Shown here: positions 1 through 8,049 of the stretch, one piece after another
Layout of the letters: each line of letters opens with the position of its first letter
Numbering within the stretch: the first letter of the stretch is position 1
NCBI RefSeq assembly: GCF_001421435.1
Contig: NZ_LMKA01000053.1
Span: forward strand, 1 to 64,000
From: Chryseobacterium sp. Leaf201
GTDB taxonomy: Bacteria; Bacteroidota; Bacteroidia; Flavobacteriales; Weeksellaceae
Reading direction: 5' to 3'
DNA length: 64,000 nucleotides
Translations under genes and position numbers: made by a program
The notes under the pieces: generated by a model
Seen by the model: the letters and a program-made list of their open reading frames with translations, nothing else
The model's database searches: none
What the model was told of the DNA's origin: nothing

Positions 1-190
1 AATAACTTGATATTATATAAAAATAAATTCGATAGAATAATTAATTTATCCTTAATAACGTTAAGTAATTAATTTTTGTACATTCGCTTTTTAATAATAA
101 CTTGATATTATATAAAAATAAATTCGATAGAATAATTAATTTATCCTTAATAACGTTAAGTAATTAATTTTTGTACATTCGCTTTTTAAT
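1..190. repeat. Perfect 95-bp tandem duplication
   Basis: Bases 1-95 and 96-190 are identical. The unit is very AT-rich and ends 12 bp before the aquaporin start codon, so the gene carries two copies of its upstream region. Each unit contains a near-match to the Bacteroidota -7 box (TAATTTTTG, one base longer than TAnnTTTG). More copies may lie to the left of the window, or the duplication may be an assembly artefact at a sequence edge. Confidence 0.95.
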
Positions 191-202
191 TAAAAATAAC
201 AA

Positions 203-922
203 ATGATGATTTCAAAAACTTCAAAATTCGTGGCAGAAATGCTCGGAACAATGGTTCTTGTCCTGATGGGCTGCGGAAGCGCAGTGATCGCGGGCGCAGA
301 CGGCACTACAGGCGTCGGTCTTCTGGGAATTTCCTTCGCATTCGGCTTAAGTGTAGTCGCCATGGCTTACGCCATCGGGCATATTTCAGGGTGCCACATC
401 AATCCTGCTATTTCAATTGCAATGGTGGCAGCCGGAAGAATGAAAATGGCAGAAGCGGCAACGTATGTGGCTGCCCAGACGATCGGCGCCATCATCGGTG
501 CCGGAATCCTTTACGTGATCTTTATCAATCATCCGGGTGCAGAAATGAAGCCCTGGGCATTAGGCTCCAACGGCTGGGGAACCGGCTATATGGATGCTTA
601 CAACATGACCGCCGCCTTTGTTGCAGAATTTATATTCACTTTTATTTTCCTGATGGTAATTTTGGGAGCGACCTCAACAAAGAACATCAACGGAGGTTTT
701 GCAGGCCTGGCCATCGGATTTTCCCTGGTCCTGATCCATATCGTAGGCATCAAGGTAACCGGGGTTTCGGTAAACCCGGCGAGAAGTATCGGGCCGGCAG
801 TTTTTGCAGGCGGAGAAGCCCTTTCCCAATTATGGCTGTTTGTTACGGCTCCTGTTTTAGGGGGAATTGCAGCCGCTTTCACTTATAATCTGCTGATGGA
901 AAGGCCGGAACGGATAAAATAA
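203..922 (+). CDS. aqpZ: Aquaporin Z-type water channel
   Basis: This 239-residue inner-membrane channel belongs to the MIP family and conducts water across the cytoplasmic membrane. Both NPA boxes are present, at residues 67-69 and 191-193, the second followed by the selectivity-filter Arg194. Phe47 and His179 match the other aromatic/arginine positions of E. coli AqpZ. The position of AqpZ Thr183 is Val188 here. The narrow filter with His and Phe indicates a water channel and not a glycerol facilitator. Length is close to E. coli AqpZ (231). The start is ATGATG, so Met2 is also possible. The gene is monocistronic: a tandem repeat precedes it and a terminator follows it. Confidence 0.93.
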   Translation: MMISKTSKFVAEMLGTMVLVLMGCGSAVIAGADGTTGVGLLGISFAFGLSVVAMAYAIGHISGCHINPAISIAMVAAGRMKMAEAATYVAAQTIGAIIGAGILYVIFINHPGAEMKPWALGSNGWGTGYMDAYNMTAAFVAEFIFTFIFLMVILGATSTKNINGGFAGLAIGFSLVLIHIVGIKVTGVSVNPARSIGPAVFAGGEALSQLWLFVTAPVLGGIAAAFTYNLLMERPERIK

Positions 923-941
923 CAGTAGCCTTATCAAAAAC

Positions 942-972
942 AAATCCTGTCTGAAAATAGACAGGATTTTTA
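942..972. terminator. Bidirectional intrinsic terminator
   Basis: An 11-bp perfect stem (942-952 with 959-969) with a 6-nt loop is followed by T-rich sequence and preceded by A-rich sequence. It lies between the convergent aqpZ and the minus-strand gene ending at 970 and can serve both. Confidence 0.8.
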
Positions 973-1518
973 TTTTAATTTCTTGATATCAAAAGGATTC
1001 CTGAAAATCAGTTCTTCATGTTTACCTTTGATTTCCAGTTTCCTCTGCAGTAAATTCAATGCCATTTTCCGGATGAAGAAATCTTTGTCAACCAGTTTCC
1101 AGTAAGAATCTTCATGTACGCGTTTTGGACTCCGGATCATGTAAAATTCGGTGGCCCAGGAATCTACATTGTGGTAAAACTCAATAATCCCGCAATGGTC
1201 AGGGATTAACGAGTGGTCTACCATCCCCATCGGAAGCAAAAAGCTGAATGCATTGCAGATGTAATCTCCACAGCATATTTTATCGTGTTTTAAAAACTTT
1301 TCGCCTGTATTAATATTGGTATAGGACTTTTTAAAATCATTTTTAAAGTCACTTTTTGAGAGTTTGATCTCAATCTCATGGCTGAACCCTTCAGCATCAA
1401 CAATAAGTATATCGGCTTCCCAATCGGCATGGAAATGATTGGTCAATACAATTTCCTTCTCAAAATTGCATTGAGAATGGATGAATGCATGCACTAACTC
1501 TTCAATTTTCACTTTCAT
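970..1518 (-). CDS. Conserved hypothetical protein, PD-(D/E)XK nuclease-like
   Basis: This 182-residue cytoplasmic protein has no signal peptide or membrane segment. Near residues 34-54 it carries an Asp in ADILIVDAEGF followed by EIEIKLSKSDF, the spacing of a D...ExK core of PD-(D/E)XK restriction-endonuclease-like folds (MmcB-like proteins are one example). I infer the nuclease fold from that motif only and assign no substrate. Three Cys/His-containing segments follow (KICCGDYICN and DHCGIIEFYH) but do not form a clear zinc site. It lies 33 bp downstream of the LuxE-like gene on the same strand, so the two may be co-transcribed. It ends in the shared terminator with aqpZ. Confidence 0.5.
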   Translation of the reverse strand: MKVKIEELVHAFIHSQCNFEKEIVLTNHFHADWEADILIVDAEGFSHEIEIKLSKSDFKNDFKKSYTNINTGEKFLKHDKICCGDYICNAFSFLLPMGMVDHSLIPDHCGIIEFYHNVDSWATEFYMIRSPKRVHEDSYWKLVDKDFFIRKMALNLLQRKLEIKGKHEELIFRNPFDIKKLK

Positions 1519-1551
1519 AAATCCTTAATCTGAACTTTAAAATCAATTAAA

Positions 1552-2538
1552 CTACGAAACCAAAAGGCTGCACCCGCGGATATCGGAATGATCAATCCTG
1601 CCCAATACCTGGAATTTTTTTCCTATCATTTTCCCTAAATCCTGTGTTGCAATAAATGAGCAGGAATGAATATTGGCCAGATCAATAATGTTAATTGCCC
1701 CGGTTCTCCCCTCTTTTTCATAAGCAAATGGGTCTTCGGCATTTCTTACCATAATTTTCATCCACCCCGGGCATTCATATTCATTATTTCCTAAGGAATA
1801 TGCCTGTGAAAGCAGTTCGGTCATGGAATATTCGGAATAAATCTTATCTGTTTTAAACCCGTGCTGCAAAATTTTCAGCAGTTCGCCTTTCGTCATTTCT
1901 TCTTTCCTTCCTTTCATACCGCCTGTTTCAATCACTACTAAATTTTCAAGGAAACTGAGCGGTTCCCCGTTTTTTTCAGAGTGGCAATAATCCAGGAAAT
2001 CCAGTAATGCAAATGATACTCCGAAAAGAATTACTTTTTTATCTTCTAAGGTATTCAGCAGGTTGAATAAATCTGAATGGTTGTACAGGAAATATCCGTT
2101 TTCCGGCTGAGCCGATTTTTTCATCAGGTAGTCCACCATATAAATGAGAGACGAATTCTGCCGTTCCAGATAGCTGGGCAGCAGACCCAGAAAAATAAAA
2201 TCTTCGGGTTTGCCTATAAACTGTTTAAAGCTTTTATAAATACTTTCTTCATAGATTTTTTCATCAGCAATCCAATGCTTAGACAGGTTCATTTTTGTGG
2301 TCCCGGAACTCTGGAAGAACAGATCTGCTGTTTTATTCTTATCTAAAATCTGATGGTTCTTAAACATCTCAATCGGCAGGAACGGAATTGTTTCCAGGCT
2401 GTTGACTGTTTCCGGGCTGATCTTTAAATAGTCTACGAACTTTCTGTAAATCTCAACATTTTCATACTGGTACCGGAACATCTCCAGCGAAGCTTTTAAA
2501 AAATCCTGTTCTGTCTGTATATTGAATATATTTTCCAC
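1552..2538 (-). CDS. LuxE-like acyl-protein synthetase / acyltransferase family protein
   Basis: This 328-residue protein resembles the LuxE (acyl-protein synthetase) family, an ANL-related fold that activates acyl groups. Supporting motifs are FFQSSGTT near residues 94-101, equivalent to the phosphate-binding loop, and IYSEYSMTELLSQAY near 233-247, which resembles the adenylate-forming Y-x-x-TE motif. In luminous bacteria LuxE makes fatty acyl-AMP. Stand-alone homologues are common in Bacteroidota, where the substrate is unknown; none is implied by the neighbours here. The start is a GTG at 2538 and no upstream ATG fits. A 162-bp gap separates it from lpxH. Confidence 0.7.
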   Translation of the reverse strand: MENIFNIQTEQDFLKASLEMFRYQYENVEIYRKFVDYLKISPETVNSLETIPFLPIEMFKNHQILDKNKTADLFFQSSGTTKMNLSKHWIADEKIYEESIYKSFKQFIGKPEDFIFLGLLPSYLERQNSSLIYMVDYLMKKSAQPENGYFLYNHSDLFNLLNTLEDKKVILFGVSFALLDFLDYCHSEKNGEPLSFLENLVVIETGGMKGRKEEMTKGELLKILQHGFKTDKIYSEYSMTELLSQAYSLGNNEYECPGWMKIMVRNAEDPFAYEKEGRTGAINIIDLANIHSCSFIATQDLGKMIGKKFQVLGRIDHSDIRGCSLLVS

Positions 2539-2700
2539 TTAAATAGTAACTTTTGCAGTCTTGTTATCAATCAGTTAATATACCACCTGTTGTTTTTAAT
2601 CTTTTTTTAATGTAAAAATTAAATTTTCGGTCAGATTATTGTAATGATGTAGGCGGAATATGGATTAAAAATAAGGGTGAATTTATTTCTACCCGCTGAA

Positions 2701-3501
2701 TTACCTCTTTATGGGGTAATTTTTTTTTGTACTTTTTTCAAAAGTTTTCAGTTCAAACTCATGTTCAAAAACCCCGTAGGTAAAGTAGGAAATCCAGTCT
2801 CCGAGGTTGATGTATTTTGCGTTCTGACCGAGATCAAGAACCATGGGAAGGTGCCGGTGTCCGTAAATAAAATAATCAATCTGCTGGGTCTTCAGCTTTT
2901 CTTTGGAATAGATAATCAGAAATTCTTTGTCTTCCCCTAAAAACGCTTTGTCTTCATCCCCGGAAATCATTTTATTTTTCTGAGACATATATAAAGCGAT
3001 CTTCATTGCCACATCGGGATGAAGCCATTTGAAAAACCATTGTGCTACAGGATTGGTAAAGACTTTTTTCATTCTTTTATATCCTTTGTCTCCAGGTCCG
3101 AGGCCGTCTCCGTGAGCCAGCAGAAACTGCTTCCCGCCCATTTCGAAATACTGTTTTTTATAGAAAACCGTACACCCGATTTCTTCTTCCAGATAATCTT
3201 TCATCCAGAGATCGTGGTTCCCCACAAAGAAATAAATATGGATCCCGCGGTCTTTCAGTTCCGCGATTTTCCCTAAGACCCGTACGTATCCTTTCGGGAT
3301 CACATGTTTCCATTCATGCCAGAAATCAAAAAGGTCGCCCATTAAAAACAGCACCTGTGCATCATGCTTGATCTCGTCCATCCATCGGATAAAAAGCGCC
3401 TCCCGCACCTTGCTTTCTTTTGGCGTAGGGGCACCGAAATGCTGATCTGAAGCGAAGTATACTTTTTTTCCGGGCTCTAAATTAATGGTTGTCTTTAACA
3501 C
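2701..3501 (-). CDS. lpxH: UDP-2,3-diacylglucosamine diphosphatase
   Basis: LpxH hydrolyses UDP-2,3-diacylglucosamine to lipid X and UMP, the fourth step of lipid A synthesis, at the inner face of the cytoplasmic membrane. The protein shows the calcineurin-like metallophosphoesterase motifs in order: SDQHF (19-22, DxH type), GDLFDFWHEW, GNHD, LAHGD and a C-terminal GHRH. Length (266) fits the longer Bacteroidota LpxH form. The start is a GTG at 3501; no ATG lies between the queD stop and this codon. It is 24 bp downstream of queD on the same strand and is probably transcribed with it. Confidence 0.88.
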   Translation of the reverse strand: MLKTTINLEPGKKVYFASDQHFGAPTPKESKVREALFIRWMDEIKHDAQVLFLMGDLFDFWHEWKHVIPKGYVRVLGKIAELKDRGIHIYFFVGNHDLWMKDYLEEEIGCTVFYKKQYFEMGGKQFLLAHGDGLGPGDKGYKRMKKVFTNPVAQWFFKWLHPDVAMKIALYMSQKNKMISGDEDKAFLGEDKEFLIIYSKEKLKTQQIDYFIYGHRHLPMVLDLGQNAKYINLGDWISYFTYGVFEHEFELKTFEKSTKKNYPIKR

Positions 3502-3525
3502 CTTTTATATTTTTGCTGAACAGAA

Positions 3526-3972
3526 TTACTGGTTATCTTCCGCAAACCATTCCCCGTAAGAGTTTTCGGTTTCATGAAGTTTCAGGTAAGCCAGGGAAAC
3601 TCCTTCCGGAAGGCTTCGTTTTATTTTTGAGGCAATGGCATACAACATATTTTCGCAGGTCGGCTGGAAGCTGCAGTAGATTACTTTATGTCCTTTATTT
3701 TCAAGATCTTCTCCCAATTCACGGTGCGGCGTCAGTGCATTGATTAACACGGCATGGTCCCAAACATCTACAATCTCAGATTTTACGATACTTTTGATAT
3801 CACTGAAATCCACCACCATCCCGTTTTTCGGGCTATCCAAATCATTAACAGGCTTTCCTTTTACCGTAACAAACAGCTTATAGGAATGTCCGTGCATATT
3901 CTTACATTTCCCATCATAATTATACAGCACGTGAGCCGTCTCGAATGTAAAAATTTTTGTAATACGTATCAT
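3526..3972 (-). CDS. queD: 6-carboxytetrahydropterin synthase (QueD family)
   Basis: QueD converts dihydroneopterin triphosphate to 6-carboxy-5,6,7,8-tetrahydropterin in the preQ1/queuosine pathway. The zinc ligands of the PTPS fold are His14 (FETAH), His27 and His29 (MHGHSY). The catalytic Cys23 lies just before them, in GKCKNMHGH. The C-terminal HETENSYGEW holds the substrate-binding Glu. At 148 residues it is longer than E. coli QueD (about 121), typical for Bacteroidota homologues. A -7 box 4 nt upstream of the ATG suggests a leaderless transcript running on into lpxH. A role as 6-pyruvoyl-tetrahydropterin synthase is less likely in bacteria. Confidence 0.85.
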   Translation of the reverse strand: MIRITKIFTFETAHVLYNYDGKCKNMHGHSYKLFVTVKGKPVNDLDSPKNGMVVDFSDIKSIVKSEIVDVWDHAVLINALTPHRELGEDLENKGHKVIYCSFQPTCENMLYAIASKIKRSLPEGVSLAYLKLHETENSYGEWFAEDNQ

Positions 3973-3976
3973 AATG

Positions 3977-3984
3977 CAAAGATA
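3977..3984 (-). promoter_or_regulatory. -7 element of queD (TATCTTTG)
   Basis: This is an exact match to the Bacteroidota -7 consensus TAnnTTTG on the minus strand. Only CATT separates it from the ATG of queD, so transcription should start at or within a few bases of the start codon. No TTG -33 element is evident. Confidence 0.65.
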
Positions 3985-4081
3985 AGGAATTTGGTTTGTT
4001 TCATTGATCTATTCCGCGGAGTGAAAAATCTGATCTGCAATACTCAAAGCGGAAGCGGTTCTGAAAATTTTGAATGAATAC

Positions 4082-4465
4082 TTAAAGTTTGTCCAGCCAC
4101 TCACTGTCGAGCCTTTTAATTTTCATCGTTTCTTTATCAATAAAAATCCAAAGCGTCAGCGAGTCCACCACCAGTTCACCATTGCGGTAAAACTCAACTT
4201 TCCTGGGCTGGCGGATGCCCTCGGGAAGCTTGGGATACGTCTTAACGGTAATAATATCCCCTAAGTAGACCTGTTTTTTGTATTGGATATGATGATCAAG
4301 GAGCATCCAGATGTCGTTGGGATATCCCAGCTGATGTTTCACGGAATCCCAGTGCTCAACGGCAATCTCTTCGACCCAATGGACATACTGAACATTGTTT
4401 ACATGGTTATTCCCGTCAATATGCTGTTCGGTTACCGATATTTTCTTCTCATAGATCAAACTCAT
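4082..4465 (-). CDS. Hotdog-fold acyl-CoA thioesterase (YbgC/FadM-like)
   Basis: This is a small (127-residue) cytoplasmic thioesterase of the 4-hydroxybenzoyl-CoA thioesterase/YbgC group. The family signature DxxxHVNNxxYxxWxE is seen as IDGNNHVNNVQYVHWVEE near residues 17-34, with the usual catalytic Asp in that segment. The acyl substrate cannot be deduced. I chose ATG 4465 over the upstream in-frame TTG at 4471, because the TTG lies inside a perfect -7 promoter box (4469-4476). The gene stands alone between convergent or divergent neighbours and has no Shine-Dalgarno site. Confidence 0.8.
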   Translation of the reverse strand: MSLIYEKKISVTEQHIDGNNHVNNVQYVHWVEEIAVEHWDSVKHQLGYPNDIWMLLDHHIQYKKQVYLGDIITVKTYPKLPEGIRQPRKVEFYRNGELVVDSLTLWIFIDKETMKIKRLDSEWLDKL

Positions 4466-4468
4466 AAT

Positions 4469-4476
4469 CAAATATA
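4469..4476 (-). promoter_or_regulatory. -7 element of the thioesterase gene (TATATTTG)
   Basis: This is an exact TAnnTTTG match, with 3 nt between the box and ATG 4465. It excludes the upstream TTG as a start and predicts a leaderless mRNA. Confidence 0.6.
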
Positions 4477-4551
4477 AAACTTTTAAATTTTATTTTCCAT
4501 ATTCATGTTCATTATGCAGGCAGAAGGAATCAGTAAAGATAATATTCAGGG

Positions 4552-4559
4552 TAATTTTG
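4552..4559 (+). promoter_or_regulatory. -7 element of the ComF-like gene (TAATTTTG)
   Basis: This is an exact TAnnTTTG match. It places the transcription start near 4565, downstream of the more distal possible ATG (4505), and supports translation from ATG 4604 with a leader of roughly 40 nt. Confidence 0.55.
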
Positions 4560-4603
4560 CTCAGTTAAGGAAAATACTTAATTTTAGTATCAAATACACA
4601 CAA

Positions 4604-5257
4604 ATGATTTTAGACCTGCTCTTTCCGAACCGCTGTCTTGAATGCAACCGGATTATTGACAACGACTTACTGGTTTGTAGCCTCTGTTTCGGACACATCC
4701 ATTTTACGCATCAGGCATATTCTGACCTTACGTATATTAAAGAAAGGTGCAAGCTGCTGTTTCCTGTAGAACAGGCTTTTGCCCTTATGAAATTCGAGAA
4801 CGAAAATGTAAGCAGGAAAATAATTCACGAATTAAAATACAAAAGCAGGGAAAAAGCAGGGAAAGTTATTGCCGGCTGGACTGCAGAACGGCTGGATTTC
4901 CAAGATGAAAAACCGGATATGTTGGTAACTGTACCGCTACACCCGAAGAAGTTAAAGGAAAGAGGATACAACCAGCTGCATTTATTTGCTGAAACCTTAT
5001 CGGAATTCTACAATATTCCTTTTGACCATGACTTACTTAAGAGAAACCATTATGCAAAAGCGCAGGCATTAAAGGACAAACAGCACCGGCTGGAAACTGA
5101 AAATGCATTTTCCGTTACGAAAGATATTTCAGGTAAGCATATTTTACTGATTGACGATGTATTTACCACCGGAAATACGGTAGCCAATATAGCCTGGGAA
5201 ATCCTGACGGCAGGAAATAATAAAGTGAGCGTTCTGGTAATGGCTGTAGATATTTAA
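4604..5257 (+). CDS. ComF family phosphoribosyltransferase-like protein
   Basis: ComF proteins combine an N-terminal zinc finger with a phosphoribosyltransferase-like domain and are linked to natural competence. Here two CxxC pairs (CLEC and CSLC) lie near residues 11-31. The PRPP-binding loop LLIDDVFTTGNT lies near residues 183-194, preceded by the family motif RGYNQ. The protein has 217 residues from ATG 4604. An in-frame ATG at 4505 would leave 33-39 bp for two divergent promoters and lies upstream of a good -7 box, so I prefer 4604. Whether it takes part in DNA uptake here is unknown, since no other competence gene is adjacent. Confidence 0.8.
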   Translation: MILDLLFPNRCLECNRIIDNDLLVCSLCFGHIHFTHQAYSDLTYIKERCKLLFPVEQAFALMKFENENVSRKIIHELKYKSREKAGKVIAGWTAERLDFQDEKPDMLVTVPLHPKKLKERGYNQLHLFAETLSEFYNIPFDHDLLKRNHYAKAQALKDKQHRLETENAFSVTKDISGKHILLIDDVFTTGNTVANIAWEILTAGNNKVSVLVMAVDI

Positions 5258-5337
5258 TGCATTTTAAATACAGGTTTATAATTTCAATGCTAAAATCTAA
5301 ACCGGTATTAAATAAATCTCCGAAACCTTTACATTAC

Positions 5338-5991
5338 TTATCTCTGAAGTTTTTCTCCGTAGCTTAAGTCGCCCGCATCCCCTAATCCCGGGGAAATATA
5401 GCCTTTTGAGGTCAGGCCTTCATCAATCGCTCCCACCCATATTTTTGCATCAGGATAAGCTTTTCTGATGGCTTCAACGCCCTGTCCTGAAGCAATGGCA
5501 GCAACCACATGAAGCTGGGAAGGGTTTCCGTTGGTCAGCAGATCTTTAATGGCTTCAATTAAAGAAGCACCTGTTGCCAGCATCGGGTCTGCCACAATCA
5601 GAGGCCTTCCGTTGATATCCGGGCAGGTTAAATAATCCTGTTTGATCGAAAAATAATCGTTGGCATCGTGCTTTCTGTATGCGGCGACAAAACCGCAGTC
5701 TGCTTTATCGAAATAATTCAGAATCCCTTCAAACAAAGGAACTCCGGCTCTCAGAATGGTTGTAATTACCGGCTGAACGGCAATTTCTCTTGTTTTGATT
5801 GTATCCAAAGGAGTCTGGATTTCAATTTCTTTATGCTCCAGGGTTTTACTGATTTCAAAAGCCGCAATTTCCCCGATCCTTTCCATATTTCTGCGGAACC
5901 TCATCCGGTCATGCTGAATTTCTACGTTTCTGAGCTCATTGATCCAGGAGTTTACAAGTGAAAATTGTTCTGATAATACAATGGTATTCAT
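5338..5991 (-). CDS. upp: Uracil phosphoribosyltransferase
   Basis: UPRTase salvages uracil by joining it to PRPP, giving UMP. The PRPP loop ADPMLATGAS is near residues 134-143. The C-terminal uracil-binding segment GYISPGLGDAGDLSYG is near residues 197-212. Its 217 residues fit the family (about 208). The gene is convergent with the ComF-like gene and lies downstream of der on the same strand, but the der terminator sits between them, so upp should have its own promoter. I see no perfect TAnnTTTG box upstream of 5991. Confidence 0.93.
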   Translation of the reverse strand: MNTIVLSEQFSLVNSWINELRNVEIQHDRMRFRRNMERIGEIAAFEISKTLEHKEIEIQTPLDTIKTREIAVQPVITTILRAGVPLFEGILNYFDKADCGFVAAYRKHDANDYFSIKQDYLTCPDINGRPLIVADPMLATGASLIEAIKDLLTNGNPSQLHVVAAIASGQGVEAIRKAYPDAKIWVGAIDEGLTSKGYISPGLGDAGDLSYGEKLQR

Positions 5992-6029
5992 TATTGAAAG
6001 CTTTATCTAAATTTATAAAAATTTAAGTA

Positions 6030-6065
6030 AGAATAAAATCCCTTTCAGAAAAATCTGAAAGGGAT
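6030..6065 (-). terminator. Intrinsic terminator of der
   Basis: A perfect 11-bp stem (6038-6048 with 6055-6065) has a 6-nt loop. On the minus strand it is followed by TTTATTC. It lies 7 bp past the der stop codon. Confidence 0.85.
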
Positions 6066-6072
6066 AGTAAAA

Positions 6073-7383
6073 TTATTTCTGTCTGAAATAGACTTCGATC
6101 GGAACACCGGTAAATCCGAATTCTTTTCGCAGCTGGTTTTCAGTAAATCTTTTATAAGGTTCTTTTACATACTGCGGAAGGTTACAGAAGAACACAAACT
6201 GCGGTGACGGCGTAGGAAGCTGTACACAGTATTTGATCTTGATGTATTTCCCTTTGTTGGCCGGCGGCGGCATGGCTTCGAAAATCGGCAGCATTACTTC
6301 ATTTAATTTGGAAGTCTTGATTTTCTTTTTACGGGCTTCATACACTTCCATCGCCAACTCAACGGCTTTCAGGATTCTCTGCTTGGTCAGCGCTGAAATA
6401 AATAAGATCGGAATATCATTAAACTGGCCGATTTTATCTTTGATCTGGTTTTCGAAATCACGGATGGTATTGGTCTTTTTATCTTCAATAAGGTCCCATT
6501 TGTTAACCAGTATTACAATCCCTTTTCTGTTTTTCTGAGCAAGGCCGAAGATATTCATATCCTGGGATTCCCAGCCCTGAGTAGCATCTACCATGATGAT
6601 CACCACATCAGAATACTCAATGGAACGGATAGAACGCATCACGGAATAGAATTCCAGGTCTTCGGAAACCTTGGACTTTCTTCTCATCCCGGCCGTATCT
6701 ACCAATACAAACTCGTGTCCGAATTTGTTGTAAAGGGTCTGGATACTGTCTCTGGTCGTTCCTGCCACATCGGTTACAATATTTCTTTCCGCATCAAGCA
6801 AAGCATTCGTTAACGTGGATTTTCCCACATTCGGGCGGCCGGCAATGGTAATTTTCGGCAATCCTTCAAACGGATCTTTATATTCTGTAGTCGGGAAATC
6901 TTTAACGATATCATCCAGGACTTCGCCGGTTCCGGATCCTGTTGCAGAAGACAGGGTATAATATTTTTCAATTCCCAACTGGTAAAATTCTGTAGCTGCC
7001 ACTTCTTCTTTTGAAGAATCCACTTTGTTAATTACAATGTAAACAGGCTTATTGGACCTTCTTAACATCTCATGAATTTCATAATCTGTATCGGTAAGGC
7101 CTTCTTCCACATTCAGCATGAAAATAATTGAAGTAGCTTCATCAATAGCCAGCTGAACCTGTTTGGAGATTTCCCCCTGGAACACGTCATCATTATTCAC
7201 GTCATACCCTCCGGTATCAATTACTGTAAAATCTACTCCGTTCCAGTCGGATTTCCCGTAATGACGGTCTCTGGTAACACCGGCTGTAGAATCTACGATA
7301 GCTTCTCTCCTTTCCAGTAAACGATTAAAAAGTGTTGATTTTCCTACGTTGGGACGCCCAACGATTGCGACAATATTCGACAT
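6073..7383 (-). CDS. der: Ribosome biogenesis GTPase Der (EngA)
   Basis: Der is an essential double-GTPase needed for 50S ribosome maturation. Both G domains are visible. G domain 1 has GRPNVGKSTLFN (residues 9-20), DTGGY and NKVD. G domain 2 has a second GRPNVGKSTLTN near residue 182, DTAGM and NKWD. They are followed by the KH-like C-terminal domain ending in GVPIEVYFRQK. Its 436 residues fit the family. A -7 box at 7464-7471 implies a 5' leader of about 75 nt with two hairpins, one formed by a REP-like repeat. Confidence 0.96.
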   Translation of the reverse strand: MSNIVAIVGRPNVGKSTLFNRLLERREAIVDSTAGVTRDRHYGKSDWNGVDFTVIDTGGYDVNNDDVFQGEISKQVQLAIDEATSIIFMLNVEEGLTDTDYEIHEMLRRSNKPVYIVINKVDSSKEEVAATEFYQLGIEKYYTLSSATGSGTGEVLDDIVKDFPTTEYKDPFEGLPKITIAGRPNVGKSTLTNALLDAERNIVTDVAGTTRDSIQTLYNKFGHEFVLVDTAGMRRKSKVSEDLEFYSVMRSIRSIEYSDVVIIMVDATQGWESQDMNIFGLAQKNRKGIVILVNKWDLIEDKKTNTIRDFENQIKDKIGQFNDIPILFISALTKQRILKAVELAMEVYEARKKKIKTSKLNEVMLPIFEAMPPPANKGKYIKIKYCVQLPTPSPQFVFFCNLPQYVKEPYKRFTENQLRKEFGFTGVPIEVYFRQK

Positions 7384-7391
7384 AAAAATGT

Positions 7392-7430
7392 TTAATAATC
7401 CCTCGACTTAGCTCAGGATGGGTTATTAAT
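7392..7430. repeat. REP-like interspersed repeat, copy 1, in the der leader
   Basis: The core, read on the minus strand, is CCATCCTGAGCTAAGTCGAG, flanked by near-complementary arms (TTAATAAT..., ...TTATTAA). It matches the widespread bacterial repeat of the type TCATCCTGAGCGAAGTCGAA. A second copy is at 20594-20622. Transcribed in the der leader, it would fold as a hairpin just upstream of the start codon. Confidence 0.6.
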
Positions 7431-7463
7431 GGGTTTCTCCAACTTTTGGAGCCCAATTTTTTG

Positions 7464-7471
7464 CAAAGATA
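7464..7471 (-). promoter_or_regulatory. -7 element of der (TATCTTTG)
   Basis: This is an exact TAnnTTTG match on the minus strand and predicts transcription from about 7458. Confidence 0.6.
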
Positions 7472-7710
7472 AGATTTTTATTTAAATTGATTTTCAGCAG
7501 GAAAGAGAAATAACCTGCCGGATAAAAACATAAACTCCAATCCATCCTTAGCGTCCTGCTGTAAGGAAAACATCAGCTCAATAATTTTTTTTTGAACTTC
7601 AAAAATTTTGATTAAAATAATTATTTGAATATCAACAAATAACACGGCCAGCACCGGATTTTCCCGCATTGACATCTTGTTCTGACTTTTATATTTAAAA
7701 TAATTTCAAT

Positions 7711-7718
7711 AATTTTGC
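7711..7718 (+). promoter_or_regulatory. -7 element of tRNA-Gln (TAATTTTG)
   Basis: This is an exact TAnnTTTG match, 14 bp before the mature tRNA 5' end. Confidence 0.6.
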
Positions 7719-7732
7719 CTCATTGAAACAAA

Positions 7733-7803
7733 GACCCATGGTGTAGCGGTAACACTACTGATTTTGGTTCAGTCATCTGGGGTTCGAATCCCTGTGGGTC
7801 TGC
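7733..7803 (+). tRNA. tRNA-Gln (anticodon TTG)
   Basis: The cloverleaf was folded by eye. The acceptor arm AGACCCA pairs with TGGGTCT. The D arm is GTGT...ACAC. The anticodon arm ACTGA-TTTTGGT-TCAGT has anticodon TTG, and the T arm has loop TTCGAAT. The discriminator base is G. CCA is not encoded (GCAATAA follows). It decodes CAA and CAG. Confidence 0.93.
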
Positions 7804-7813
7804 AATAACCCAA

Positions 7814-7848
7814 AGCAATCATCTGAAATCAGTTGATTGCTTTTTTAT
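7814..7848 (+). terminator. Terminator of tRNA-Gln
   Basis: A 9-bp stem AAGCAATCA...TGATTGCTT (7814-7822 with 7835-7843) is followed by a T run, 10 bp after the tRNA. Confidence 0.85.
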
Positions 7849-8049
7849 TTTACACTTGTTTCGGCTATTGTTAAATTAGTCAAAATACAACAATTCTATT
7901 ATTATAGTCTGTTTAGTTTATTTCATAAAATAATTTCTTACAGATTAAGGGGTTGCAAAAAATTTTCCATGCATTTAATTTGCTAGAATTAGAGTTAAAT
8001 AAATTTTAAGTTCTTATAAAATTACAATAACAAGATTTAAACAGTCTTT

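Larger units (their letters stand above)
7384..7732. other. Intergenic stretch der / tRNA-Gln
   Basis: No convincing gene lies in this 349-bp stretch. It holds the der 5' leader with a REP-like repeat, a second hairpin (CTCCAA...TTGGAG at 7437-7451), the der -7 box and, at the right end, the tRNA-Gln promoter. A 65-codon minus-strand ORF at 7478-7675 has no recognisable features. Confidence 0.6.

Noticed and set aside
2698..2729. Hairpin AATTACC...GGTAATT followed by a T run at the lpxH 3' end
   Set aside because: The T run is on the plus strand, but no plus-strand gene ends here. On the minus strand the stem lies inside lpxH without a U tract.
7478..7675. A 65-codon minus-strand ORF upstream of der
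   Set aside because: It has no recognisable motif and no promoter box or conserved partner, and its composition is that of AT-rich intergenic DNA. The der promoter lies just beyond it.
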